Below are positions 54,719 to 63,041 of a stretch of DNA of 64,000 bases, piece by piece. The translations under genes were made by a program, and so were the position numbers. Below the pieces are notes generated by a model, which worked only from the letters and a program-made list of their open reading frames with translations, made no database searches and was not told the origin of the DNA. This DNA is from Halocatena salina (GTDB taxonomy: Archaea > Halobacteriota > Halobacteria > Halobacteriales > Haloarculaceae), in the NCBI RefSeq assembly GCF_023115355.1, contig NZ_CP096019.1, positions 2,294,001 through 2,358,000 on the forward strand. Direction: 5' to 3'. Numbering within the stretch: position 1 is the stretch's first letter; every line of letters begins with the position of its first letter.

Positions 54719-55219
54719 TCAGCCCTCCACGACGACGACGCCGACGGTGCTCGGTCCGTGAGCGCCCGTCACCAGCGAACCCATGTCTGCCGTCGCGCTC
54801 GGTCCCGTAGCGACGATCGCGCTGCCGTACGCGTCCGGCATCTCTCGGTCGAATCGGTCGAAGGCGTGTTCCATGTCCGCTACGATGTCCTGCTCGTCGA
54901 CGATCGCAATGTGGTGATCCACGTACAAACTCACCAGTTCGCTTCCAACTGCCGTCGATGGAAGGACGATCGATCCGTAGTCAGCGATGGCGAACGCTGC
55001 GGGTGTCACACCCGTCTGTGCGGCGTGAAGTTCGGCTGGCGTCGGATCGACGGTGACGGCGTCCGGGATGGAAACGTCGTCGCGGTCAAGCGCAACCGCG
55101 ACGGTATCACCGACGAGCAACTCCGCGATCGCGTCCGTCACGCCCGCCGGTGGAACGCGCCTCGTTTCGACGCCGACGCTCTCCAGAGACTCCGCGAATA
55201 GCTGCTGTTCGGTCGACAT
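54719..55219 (-). CDS. lutC: LutC-type LUD-domain protein
   Basis: A 166-residue LUD-domain protein, partner of LutA/LutB in lactate oxidation. The text VTPAAFAIADYGSIVLPSTAVGSELVSLYVDHHIAIVDEQDIVADME and SAIVATGPSATADMGSLVTGAHGPSTVGVVVVEG carries the LutC signature (GPSxTADI...GxHGP). Three bases separate it from the downstream LutB-A gene; the FAH-family hydrolase lies 27 bp upstream, so all three form one operon. Confidence 0.92.
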   Translation of the reverse strand: MSTEQQLFAESLESVGVETRRVPPAGVTDAIAELLVGDTVAVALDRDDVSIPDAVTVDPTPAELHAAQTGVTPAAFAIADYGSIVLPSTAVGSELVSLYVDHHIAIVDEQDIVADMEHAFDRFDREMPDAYGSAIVATGPSATADMGSLVTGAHGPSTVGVVVVEG

Positions 55220-55246
55220 GGAGGGAAAATGGAACTGCGCGAGTAT

Positions 55247-56101
55247 TTAGTTTTGGGACTGTTGGGCCACGACGGGGTTCGTGAGCGTTCCAATGCCGTC
55301 GATCTCGATGTCCACTACGTCACCGGGTTCGAGTAGCTCCGGTGGTTCGCGGAAGATCCCGACGCCACCGGGGGTCCCTGTCGAGATGACGTCCCCGGGT
55401 CGCAGCGTCATCGCGGCGCTGATGTATTCGATGAGTTCATCGACGTCGAAGATGAACTGCTCCGTGTTTGATTCTTGTCTTGTTTCGCCGTTGACGCGAC
55501 AGGAGATATCTACGGCGTTCGGCTCGAAAAACGCGTCTGGAACGAGCGTCGGTCCCATCGGGGCGAACGTGTCGTAGCTCTTCCCCCGCAGGAACTGCTC
55601 GTCTTCGAACTGCGCGTCGCGCGCGCTCACGTCGTTGACCGCAGTGTAGCCGGCGACGTACTCCCGAGCATTGGCAGCGTCGACGTCCTTGGCTGTTTTC
55701 CCAATGACGACGCCGAGTTCGACCTCGTAGTCGACCTCCTTGATCCCTGATGGGTGGACGATGGGATCACCGGGGTTCGTAACGGCGGTCGGAGCCTTTC
55801 CGAACAGCAGTGGTCGCTCGGGAACGTCCTCGTCCTGTTCGTCGGCGTGGTCGTGGTAGTTGAGTCCCACACAGACGATCTTGCCCGGACGGGCGATCGG
55901 AGCGAGTCTCGTGACGTTGTTGAGGGGGATTGCACGGTCGTTGGCTGCGTCGAGGCCCTCCGTGACGACACGATGAAACCCCGGGTTGCCGAATTGGGAA
56001 ATCGAAACGTCTTCACGGAGTCCTGTAAGTGGAACGACGGTGTCGTCCTGCTGGACGCCCCACTGAGGAGACCCGTCGACGACGTATCTCGTGAATCGCA
56101 T
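55247..56101 (-). CDS. FAH-family hydrolase, probable 2,4-diketo-3-deoxy-L-rhamnonate/fuconate hydrolase
   Basis: A 284-residue fumarylacetoacetate-hydrolase-fold enzyme. Metal site text: KEVDYEVELGVVIGKTAKDV (E..E pattern), GYTAVNDVSARDAQFEDEQFLRGKSYDTFAPMGPTLV (Asp) and LRPGDVISTGTPGGVGIFREPPELLEPGD. In a mutarotase-lactonase-dehydratase context, this family hydrolyses 2,4-diketo-3-deoxy-L-rhamnonate or -fuconate to pyruvate and L-lactate. Its downstream partners are lactate oxidation genes. The start at 56101 (MRFTRYVVDG) is preferred to an ATG seven codons earlier. Confidence 0.88.
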   Translation of the reverse strand: MRFTRYVVDGSPQWGVQQDDTVVPLTGLREDVSISQFGNPGFHRVVTEGLDAANDRAIPLNNVTRLAPIARPGKIVCVGLNYHDHADEQDEDVPERPLLFGKAPTAVTNPGDPIVHPSGIKEVDYEVELGVVIGKTAKDVDAANAREYVAGYTAVNDVSARDAQFEDEQFLRGKSYDTFAPMGPTLVPDAFFEPNAVDISCRVNGETRQESNTEQFIFDVDELIEYISAAMTLRPGDVISTGTPGGVGIFREPPELLEPGDVVDIEIDGIGTLTNPVVAQQSQN

Positions 56102-56175
56102 CGGGCTCCTGTACAAGGACATGAAAATTAACAGTTTCGCTGTCGGAATCCGGACGGAAGGTTGCTGGTGTACGA

Positions 56176-56937
56176 TTAAGAATAGGTGAGGTTGACTTCG
56201 ATGACGTTGGCGCTCCGCCGGACCAAGTTCGGCAGCTCCTCGGTGAACGTTTCGCCCATCATCCGACTCTTCGGACCGGAGACGCTGATAGCCGCGATGG
56301 CACGACCATCGCTGTCAGTGATCGGAGCCGCGACACACCGCATCCCTTCGACACGTTCCTCGTCGTCGAACGCGTAGCCCCGCTCTCGAACGTCCTCCAG
56401 CGTGTCGAACAGGCTGTCTCTGTCCGTGATCGTGTTCTCAGTGACCGCCACGAGACCCTGTCGGTCGAGAATGTCCTCTACTTCCTCTCTGGATCGATGG
56501 GCGAGGATCGTCTTTCCGAGTGCTGTCGTCTGCAATGGAACACGCATCCCGGCGTACGTGTCTAGTTGTACCGCGTCGGCCCCACGGTCTTTGTAGAGGA
56601 ACACACCCCAATCGTGCTCCTCGATCATGAGGTTCGCGTGTTCGTTCGTCTTCGAAGCGAGATCTTCGACTTGTGGCCGGGCGACGTTGTACACTTTCAT
56701 CCGGGTGCGTGACTTCTCACCGAGATGAAGAAACCGGGCACCCACGTGATACGTTCCGTCGTCGTTGAGAAGGTACTCCATCTCGGTGAGCGTCTGTAAG
56801 TGATCGTGTATCGTACTGGTCGGCATACCCAACTCACCGGCAAGCTCAGACACCCCGGCACCGTTCAGTTCGTGAAGCGTCTCGATGATCTCGAACGTGG
56901 TTTTCGTCGCCTGTACTGATGTATCATTCGTGGCCAT
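56176..56937 (-). CDS. IclR-family regulator of the sugar cluster
   Basis: A 253-residue IclR-type regulator. N-terminal winged helix (TTFEIIETLHELNGAGVSELAGELGMPTSTIHDHLQTLTEMEYLLNDDGTYHVGARFLHLG) is followed by an effector-binding domain (VNVARPQVEDLASKTNEHANLM ... GKTILAH ... GYAFDDEERVEGMRCVAAPI). Starts at 56952 or 56958 are possible, but a palindrome at 56972-56986 argues that DNA above 56970 is promoter. Head-to-tail with the hydrolase-lut operon, it probably controls the island. Confidence 0.9.
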   Translation of the reverse strand: MATNDTSVQATKTTFEIIETLHELNGAGVSELAGELGMPTSTIHDHLQTLTEMEYLLNDDGTYHVGARFLHLGEKSRTRMKVYNVARPQVEDLASKTNEHANLMIEEHDWGVFLYKDRGADAVQLDTYAGMRVPLQTTALGKTILAHRSREEVEDILDRQGLVAVTENTITDRDSLFDTLEDVRERGYAFDDEERVEGMRCVAAPITDSDGRAIAAISVSGPKSRMMGETFTEELPNLVRRSANVIEVNLTYS

Positions 56938-56971
56938 GAACGTCGTGTTCATAGTCATACATGATAATTGT

Positions 56972-56986
56972 TCCGGTGACACCGGA
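56972..56986. promoter_or_regulatory. TCCGGTnnnACCGGA palindrome, right copy
   Basis: TCCGGTGACACCGGA, symmetric around its central base, 35 bp upstream of the IclR start. It matches the copy at 48633-48647 in 12 of 15 positions, including both 6-bp arms. It is a candidate autoregulatory site of the IclR protein. Confidence 0.5.
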
Positions 56987-57250
56987 GGCGATCGATGAGA
57001 CACCCTATATCTGGGACATCACTGTGATATACATATACATATACATATTCTATGTCCTCTCCTGGGATATTACATCAACATTATTATAATAGGTCAAGTT
57101 GAATGGTAGTATGGCTGGTCGTTACGATAATGGTTGTTATCGCACGTACCCCGAATCTCCTATCATCTCATTTCTAACCATTCATATGATCTATATATTT
57201 GTAGTCATATTATCGCTGCTGTCGGTACGTCCAGTTGTTTTGACAGACCG
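56987..57250. other. AT-rich intergenic region
   Basis: About 260 bp without a gene. Contains an ATATAC-type microrepeat (57027-57048) and several TATA-like stretches, one probably the IclR promoter. ATCACTGTGAT at 57019-57029 is a short palindrome. No gene supported. Confidence 0.4.
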
Positions 57251-57742
57251 TTACAGCTCTCGGACCAGTATCCGGTCTTCGATTTCATGGCCAACGTGTT
57301 CGATCGTTCGTTGTTGATAGATCTCGAACCCGTGTTTCTCATAGAACCCGTGAGCAACGTCGTTTTCGGCCATGACGGCGAGCCACACCGAATCATAGTT
57401 CCGTGCCCGGAGATCCGCGAACAGTCGGCTTAACAGTTCGGTACCGATACCGGCTCGCCACCGGTCGGGATGGACGTACAGTCGCCCCACGACTGCATCG
57501 GCTGGACCGTCTTCACTGGGACCACCCTCAGCGAACCCGATCACCTCCTCCTCAACCGCCAGAATCATCGTGGCGTCGTCGTCTCGAATGGCCGTTTCGA
57601 GATCGTCTCGGTCGTACCATTCTGTGAGCATGTCTTCGACGGCGTCCACACCGATGATGGGTGCGTGAACTGCGTGCCACGCTTCCCGTGCGACGCGTTG
57701 AACCGCCACGGCGTCCGCGGGCGTCGCCGTTCGAAATTCCAT
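57251..57742 (-). CDS. GNAT-family N-acetyltransferase
   Basis: A 163-residue acetyltransferase with the acetyl-CoA binding motif VVGRLYVHPDRWRAGIGTELLSRLFADLRARN (R/Q-x-x-G-x-G) around residue 95, and NDVAHGFYEKHGFEIYQQRTIE. Starts MEFRTATPADAVAVQRVAREAWHAVH. A TATA-like CTTTAAAACG lies about 25 bp upstream of the ATG, indicating its own leaderless promoter. Substrate unknown. Confidence 0.9.
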   Translation of the reverse strand: MEFRTATPADAVAVQRVAREAWHAVHAPIIGVDAVEDMLTEWYDRDDLETAIRDDDATMILAVEEEVIGFAEGGPSEDGPADAVVGRLYVHPDRWRAGIGTELLSRLFADLRARNYDSVWLAVMAENDVAHGFYEKHGFEIYQQRTIEHVGHEIEDRILVREL

Positions 57743-57864
57743 TTTTGTAATGGATGTCGATCGTCGTTTTAAAGATACCGATGGATGATTCTCATTCTGG
57801 CTCGAAGACGATCTTTCTGAAACGTTCGGAGGCCGCCTGTGTGAGCGGATCGACGCCAGCGTGC

Positions 57865-58749
57865 TCAGTCATCGTCTCGCCCGAGCACGAACGCCGTGAG
57901 CGCAACGAGTGCAACGATCGCAGGACCAACACCGAATCCCACTCCGGTGACGCCGCTACCCCCGGTAGCATCGGGTGATGAGCGATGTGTCGGTGGATGG
58001 GAGTTGACTAGGGGAGTGTTCTCATCGGGTGTTTCGGTCGTCGGTTCGGTCTGGCCACCGGATTCCACACTGATCTCGACTGGTTCGTCCATATCGATCT
58101 CGGTCGTCTCGCCGGTACCCGAACGGACGAGCCAGCGCTCGATCTCGTTCTGTTCGGGCGGACCTTCCCATTCTTCGAACGGATAGTTCTCGGTGTCCTC
58201 GTTGAATCTCATATCGACCGTGATGGTGTTGTTCGCCCGTTCCAGACCCCGGAACGCCGCTCCGTCGGTTCGGTATCCGTTCGTGAACCACTCGATGTGG
58301 CTCGACTGACGGCTGTGTCGAAACACGTCGTCGCGGTTGTCGTACGTGTCGTCTTCGACGACCCACTCGCCGTTCTCGGGCAGATCGGAGAGATCGGCCG
58401 TGATGACCGCTCCCCCGCCGTCGGTATCACTGAGTTTGTCGTGAAGAAACACGAGGCTCAGCCCCTCGATCCCGTCGTAGACGAACAGTTGACTGACCTG
58501 ATTCATCTGGATGTCGTCCGTTCCGTAGGAACTGTACTGACCCTCCGGGTCGGTGGCTGGTGAGCGATAATCGTAGAACGCCTCGACCGAACGGGTGCCG
58601 TCGCCGAGTGGCGTGACCCGTATCGAGTCGTTGTCCTGTGTGAAAACGATCACCGGAGTCCCTGTTTGACTCACCGCTGGCGTCCCCACCACCGCCACAA
58701 CGACCACCAGCCCGATGACTGAGCCGACCACGGTCCGTGGCGTGTTCAT
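57865..58749 (-). CDS. Secreted surface protein with C-terminal anchor
   Basis: A 294-residue exported protein: signal peptide MNTPRTVVGSVIGLVVVVAVVGTPAVSQTG, a beta-rich extracellular part (VIVFTQDNDSIRVTPLGDGTRSVEAFYDYRSPATDPEGQYSSYG ...), a Thr/Glu/Pro-rich linker and a C-terminal hydrophobic tail GVGFGVGPAIVALVALTAFVLGRDDD. The tail resembles the PGF-CTERM archaeosortase signal, but has VGF in place of PGF, so processing is uncertain. The start at 58749 is chosen from the signal peptide. Confidence 0.78.
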   Translation of the reverse strand: MNTPRTVVGSVIGLVVVVAVVGTPAVSQTGTPVIVFTQDNDSIRVTPLGDGTRSVEAFYDYRSPATDPEGQYSSYGTDDIQMNQVSQLFVYDGIEGLSLVFLHDKLSDTDGGGAVITADLSDLPENGEWVVEDDTYDNRDDVFRHSRQSSHIEWFTNGYRTDGAAFRGLERANNTITVDMRFNEDTENYPFEEWEGPPEQNEIERWLVRSGTGETTEIDMDEPVEISVESGGQTEPTTETPDENTPLVNSHPPTHRSSPDATGGSGVTGVGFGVGPAIVALVALTAFVLGRDDD

Positions 58750-58951
58750 CTGTCGCCCCGTCGCTGGATCAAGCGGCGTCCACGTCGACCACGTCGTAAA
58801 CTGTCGTGGTCCATTGCTACGCTGTCGACGGCAGATGACCGTGTAACGACAACACGACACATGTAACGAACCACGGCAGCCGATGCAAAAACAGATGCGC
58901 TTGTTGACAACGAACGGTACTGACCCTGTCGACATAGAAATCAGTTCGATG

Positions 58952-59372
58952 TTAAGTCAATCGAGGGATAACCGAACGTCCGAGATATGTTCGGACTCTT
59001 CTTTCGTTACGGGAAGGGGTCTCATACCATCCGAGTTCAAACGGGTTGTCCGCACACAACCCGTCAATTGTCGATTTTGAGGGGGCTGATCCGATGAAAA
59101 CGTCGTGGTACGTGGTCGATACCGGTGTGTTCTCACCGTCGATCCCGTCGATCGAGACATCGATCCCTGTCGCTCTTTCGACCTACTCGCGGCCAACAGT
59201 TGTCCAATCCTCGCCGGTCGTGACTGTGTCGTTGGGTGGTATCCCGACTGACCGGTTTCGGTTCACTACCAATAGAAGCCGAGCGACCTTAGCGCCTCAA
59301 TTCAGGTAAAACATCATCATCAATATCTCTTTGCTGCCGTTCCGTTATCTCCGTCTTCAATATTTTTGTCAT
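58952..59372 (-). pseudogene. Decayed Nudix hydrolase gene
   Basis: In the 740-bp gap between two genes the minus strand carries broken Nudix coding text. It opens at ATG 59372 (MTKILKTEITERQQRDIDDDV), changes frame near 59300, continues RLLLVVNRNRSVGIPPNDTVTTGEDWTTVGRE, meets an in-frame TAG at 59183-59185, then runs VERATGIDVSIDGIDG ... NPFELGWYETPSRNERRVRTYLG to TAA at 58952. The segment RE-stop-VERATGID corresponds to the Nudix box REVxEETGxD, so the stop lies in the active site. Confidence 0.65.
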
Positions 59373-59488
59373 TTCCTTGGATACTGACGTGCGATTCCAC
59401 TGACTGAACCGTTCCAGTCGTTGTTCCGTGGCAAGGTACATCTCTTGTAACCGTCAGTGGTAATACAATTCAGCCCCGAATAGAGCGT

Positions 59489-60085
59489 GTGACACACAGC
59501 CCGACCCTGAAAACCCTTCAGATCCTGACCGGGGTGTTTCTCGTTCAAATCCTCGCCGGATTTTTCCATGTAGGATACGGTCTGTTCGCGCTTTCGCTGC
59601 CGCTTTCGGTTGCGCCGTGGACCATCGTGGTGAGCGTCTACGCTCACGCCGGTATCGTTCATCTGGTCGGGAACGCGCTCGCACTCGCCCTCTTTGGACT
59701 CGCTGTCGAACGAATAACCACACCAGTACGCTTTCACCTGTACTTTCTCGTTTCTGGCGCGCTCGCTGGCATCACCCAAGTGACTGTGTCGGGGCTGTTC
59801 GGGCCATCGGTTTCCGTGATCGGAGCCAGCGGTGCGGTGTTCGCGCTGCTGGGATACGCACTCACGGGGAACGCACTGGCCATCGGCGTCCTCTCACGGC
59901 TGAGCCAGCGCGTTCAAGCAGGTGTGTTTGTCCTCATCGCCGTCGTGGTCACGTTCCTCACTGCTGGTCCCGGTGTGGCGCTGTTGGCACATTTCACGGG
60001 ACTCGTCATCGGTCTCCTCGCTGGGCGCGTGCGGCTGCTCCACACAGACGAGAACACGGACCCGACGACCGCAACGAAGTTGTAG
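59489..60085 (+). CDS. Rhomboid-family intramembrane serine protease
   Basis: A 198-residue six-helix membrane protease. Catalytic parts are visible: HAGIVHLVGNALALALFG (HxxxN type), VIGASGAVFALLGY with the nucleophile Ser in GASG, and the His of LLAHFTGLVIGLLAG. It starts with GTG at 59489. No partner genes; convergent with cofH. Substrates in haloarchaea are unknown but surface glycoproteins are likely. Confidence 0.88.
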   Translation: MTHSPTLKTLQILTGVFLVQILAGFFHVGYGLFALSLPLSVAPWTIVVSVYAHAGIVHLVGNALALALFGLAVERITTPVRFHLYFLVSGALAGITQVTVSGLFGPSVSVIGASGAVFALLGYALTGNALAIGVLSRLSQRVQAGVFVLIAVVVTFLTAGPGVALLAHFTGLVIGLLAGRVRLLHTDENTDPTTATKL

Positions 60086-60134
60086 CAACAGTTGATCCTC
60101 ACTGCGGTCGGAGGCACGGGAGCGTTCCGTCGAC

Positions 60135-61499
60135 CTACTGGGAATGTTCGACGAGGGGTGTTCCGTCGGCACGCGGACCGAGCTGTGGACCAAACGGTGG
60201 AGCTGTCGGATTGATCCGCCGTCGTTCGGTGTAGTCGGTCGATCGTTCGACGGGCACGCGTCCGATGGAAGTGATCATCTCGACGTACTTTTGGAACGAG
60301 CGGGCCTCCCCATAGCCGCCGCCAGCGCGCTTTGTGATCTCTTCGGAGAGGATGGTTCCCATGAAGTCATCAGCACCACACGAGAGCATCTTCAGTCCCA
60401 GCTCATCGCCGTATTTGACCCACGAAGACTGAATGTGATCGATGTTGTCGAGAAACAGGCGAGCAACAGCGATCATCAGTTCGTCTTCCTCGGTGGTCGC
60501 TCCGGCGTCGATCATTCCCTCCTCGTACAGGGGGGTGTTGGGGTGGATGAACGAGAGGGGAACGAACTCCGTGATGACGCCGGTTCGGTCTTGAAGGTTC
60601 CTGACGCGTTCGAGGTGCATAATCCGGTGCATCTCGTTTTCGACGTGTCCGTACATGATGGTCGCCGTCGTCGACAGCCCCACATCGGCAGCGGCTTCCA
60701 TCGCGTCCATCCACTCGTCGGTACGCATCTTGCCGGGACAGATGACATCGCGTACTTCGTCGACGAGGATCTCCGCGGCTGTCCCCGGTACACTGTCAAG
60801 CCCGGCCGCTTTCAGCCGGCCGTACACCTCCTCGTAGTTCCACTCCGTTCCACGACGAGCGTGGTAGGCCTCTTCGGGTGTCATCGAGTGGAGGTGTACA
60901 TCGCCGACAGACATCGCTGCCATCTGTGCCGTGTACGTGCCCGGGTTCTTCTCATAGCGCTCAGGGGATTTGTAGTTGAGATCTCCGCGGTCGTTGCCCT
61001 CGAGTATTTCGCGGTGCTCTTCGTCCAGCGCGAACGCTGGGTGCAGCCCCGAGACGGAGGTGACTTCGTAGATCCCTGTATCGAGCGCGTCAGCGACGAT
61101 GGCGCGCGATTCTGCCGGTGTCTTGGTGAATCCGTCGTGTGCGGCGTCGTTGTCCCGCAGAAACTGCTTCGACCGATCCTTGAAATTGCAGAACAGACAG
61201 CCCGTGTTACAGGCCGTCGTGACGTTGTTGTTGAGATTGGCGACGAACGTGACCTCGTTGCCGACGATCTCCTCGCGCCGCCGATCGGCGATTTCGAGGA
61301 CCACCTCCTTCCGACGGGGATCGATCCCATCTTGCTCCGTTCCTGTCGTGAGAAGCTCGACGCCGTCGGCGACCGTGAGCCGATCGCCTGCACGGGCTTT
61401 CGCTACCGCGTTCTCGAAACTTTGATCGGTTTCCGGTCGATGGGTAAAGCCAAACCGATTCCGTGGAACGTTCGCCCGAATCGGTGAAACGCTCGTCAT
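60135..61499 (-). CDS. cofH: FO synthase subunit 2 (CofH)
   Basis: Radical SAM enzyme that, with CofG, makes 7,8-didemethyl-8-hydroxy-5-deazariboflavin, the chromophore of coenzyme F420. The 454 residues have the CX3CX2C cluster CNTGCLFCNFKD (about residue 97), and EVYGRLKAAGLDSVPGTAAEILVDEVRDVICPGKMRTDEW. CofG is not in the window. Its presence shows that F420 is probably made, relevant to the LLM oxidoreductase at 51469. Confidence 0.94.
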   Translation of the reverse strand: MTSVSPIRANVPRNRFGFTHRPETDQSFENAVAKARAGDRLTVADGVELLTTGTEQDGIDPRRKEVVLEIADRRREEIVGNEVTFVANLNNNVTTACNTGCLFCNFKDRSKQFLRDNDAAHDGFTKTPAESRAIVADALDTGIYEVTSVSGLHPAFALDEEHREILEGNDRGDLNYKSPERYEKNPGTYTAQMAAMSVGDVHLHSMTPEEAYHARRGTEWNYEEVYGRLKAAGLDSVPGTAAEILVDEVRDVICPGKMRTDEWMDAMEAAADVGLSTTATIMYGHVENEMHRIMHLERVRNLQDRTGVITEFVPLSFIHPNTPLYEEGMIDAGATTEEDELMIAVARLFLDNIDHIQSSWVKYGDELGLKMLSCGADDFMGTILSEEITKRAGGGYGEARSFQKYVEMITSIGRVPVERSTDYTERRRINPTAPPFGPQLGPRADGTPLVEHSQ

Positions 61500-61601
61500 A
61501 TTTTTGGATCAGATGGACCTACAAAGTATCTTTCGTTCCAGCCAGTAATGACAACATACGGGCCTGCAGTCAACGCCCCCTACCCAGCAGGGAAGCGCAC
61601 G

Positions 61602-62576
61602 TCACCCCATCTCGGCTTCGACGTTTTGCTCCATCCGATCATCGGGATCATCGATCGGTCCACTCGGATTGACGTTGTGCAGTTCCTCGGGCGTTCCGAG
61701 CTGCACCGACTCGTTATCGACGCCGTTCCGGAGGTGGGTCGTTCCGCGATGCACGTAGATGGAATCGGAGAGGTGGAGTTTGATCGCCTCCAAGAGGGCG
61801 TCGGCTTCAAGGGGCTGTCCTCGGCGTTGGAGATCGGTCTCTGTAGCGCCGTCGGGAACGTCGAACACCCGTTGTGTAATGATCGGTCCTTGATCGAGAT
61901 CGGTCGTTGCGTAGTGTGCAGTGACGCCAGCGATTCTGACTCCCGCGTCGATTGCCTGTCTGTACGGTTCCGCACCGGGGAAGGCTGGGAGTAACGACGG
62001 ATGGATGTTGATGATCTGTCGCTCGTAGCGAAACACGACCTCGGGACCGAGGATCCGCATGTACCGCGCTAGAACCACGAGATCGACGTCGTACTCCGAG
62101 AGCAACGTTAACAGCCGTTCCTCGTCGGGCGTGCCGCTTTCATCACCGATGTCATAAAAGGGGACGTCGTACGCTGTGGCGATGTGTTCGAGATCGGAAT
62201 GGTTTCCGATGACGACCCCGATCTCAGCGTCAAGCTCGCCGTCTCGTTTCGCCTCCAAGATCGCCTCCAAACAGTGGGATTCTTTGGTGACGAGTATTCC
62301 GAGCCGTTTGGCCGTCGACTCCGTAGGAAACCGGATCTGTACGCTTACGCCCAGATCATCCCCGAGTTCGTGGAGATCCTCGCGGAGCGTTTCCGGCCGA
62401 CAGACCATCCCGGTGGTGTCGACGTGCATCGTCATCCGGAACAGACCGTCTTGAACGGCTTGATCTAAGTTCTCGATGTTGATACCGCGTTCGAAGAGGA
62501 GATTCGTGATATTCGCTATCAGCCCCGTGTCGTCGGTGCCAACGATGGTTATCTCTGTGTACTCTTGTGCTTTCAT
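61602..62576 (-). CDS. purU: Formyltetrahydrofolate deformylase
   Basis: Hydrolyses 10-formyl-THF to formate and THF. The 324 residues contain an N-terminal ACT domain (EITIVGTDDTGLIANITNLLFERGINIENLDQAV, 8-80) and a formyltransferase-fold domain with LARYMRILGPEVVFRYERQIINIHPSLLPAFPGAEPY and GVTAHYATTDLDQGPII (Asn/His/Asp catalytic set). A 45-residue acidic C-terminal tail is longer than in bacteria. It indicates folate-based one-carbon metabolism. Confidence 0.94.
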   Translation of the reverse strand: MKAQEYTEITIVGTDDTGLIANITNLLFERGINIENLDQAVQDGLFRMTMHVDTTGMVCRPETLREDLHELGDDLGVSVQIRFPTESTAKRLGILVTKESHCLEAILEAKRDGELDAEIGVVIGNHSDLEHIATAYDVPFYDIGDESGTPDEERLLTLLSEYDVDLVVLARYMRILGPEVVFRYERQIINIHPSLLPAFPGAEPYRQAIDAGVRIAGVTAHYATTDLDQGPIITQRVFDVPDGATETDLQRRGQPLEADALLEAIKLHLSDSIYVHRGTTHLRNGVDNESVQLGTPEELHNVNPSGPIDDPDDRMEQNVEAEMG

Positions 62577-62707
62577 GGAGAATATACCTCGTATCGTCCG
62601 GTGCTATTATATTAGGGGCGGCTGTCGATATAAAAATCCATCGTCTCGGGTCGAGTACGCCCACTGTGTAGTGGTATCGAACGACAGCCGGTCCACCAAT
62701 GAGAAGA

Positions 62708-62893
62708 TCAGGTCGTCTCCGTTTTCATTCCCTTTTTCAGTACTATTGGAGTGATGATAGCATCAATAACTCCGATAGCGAGCACCAGCCACCGCATCGT
62801 TCCATCGAGGAAGGTGAACGCGATGAACGCCAAAACCACAAACCCACCGATACCTGCCGCGTACGGAAGGATCGTCTCTAACTGATCACTCAT
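62708..62893 (-). CDS. Small two-helix membrane protein
   Basis: A 61-residue protein (MSDQLETILPYAAGIGGFVVLAFIAFTFLDGTMRWLVLAIGVIDAIITPIVLKKGMKTETT split into two hydrophobic segments). The composition and layout are like many conserved haloarchaeal mini membrane proteins. Function unknown; it has a separate AT-rich promoter upstream (62894-62930). Confidence 0.65.
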   Translation of the reverse strand: MSDQLETILPYAAGIGGFVVLAFIAFTFLDGTMRWLVLAIGVIDAIITPIVLKKGMKTETT

Positions 62894-63041
62894 AATTCTA
62901 ATATCTTCGAATAGAACTTTATGTGTTTCTATCTATCCGAATGCATTATCGTATCTACTGCTGTGTTCGGTGGTTCTCGTGGCGGAATGGGGGCAGTTCG
63001 TTCGATCGAGGCTTTTTCCCTATCGGTTCGCTACAACCCGT

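Noticed and set aside
57027-57048. ATATAC microrepeat considered as a repeat element
   Set aside because: Short low-complexity promoter DNA, not an array or mobile element.
59094-59309. Plus-strand ORF starting MKTSWYVVDTG
   Set aside because: Lies antisense to the Nudix pseudogene, whose text explains the open frame.
60144-61487. 447-codon plus-strand ORF
   Set aside because: Antisense to cofH, which has clear radical-SAM motifs; no protein-like features in the antisense frame.
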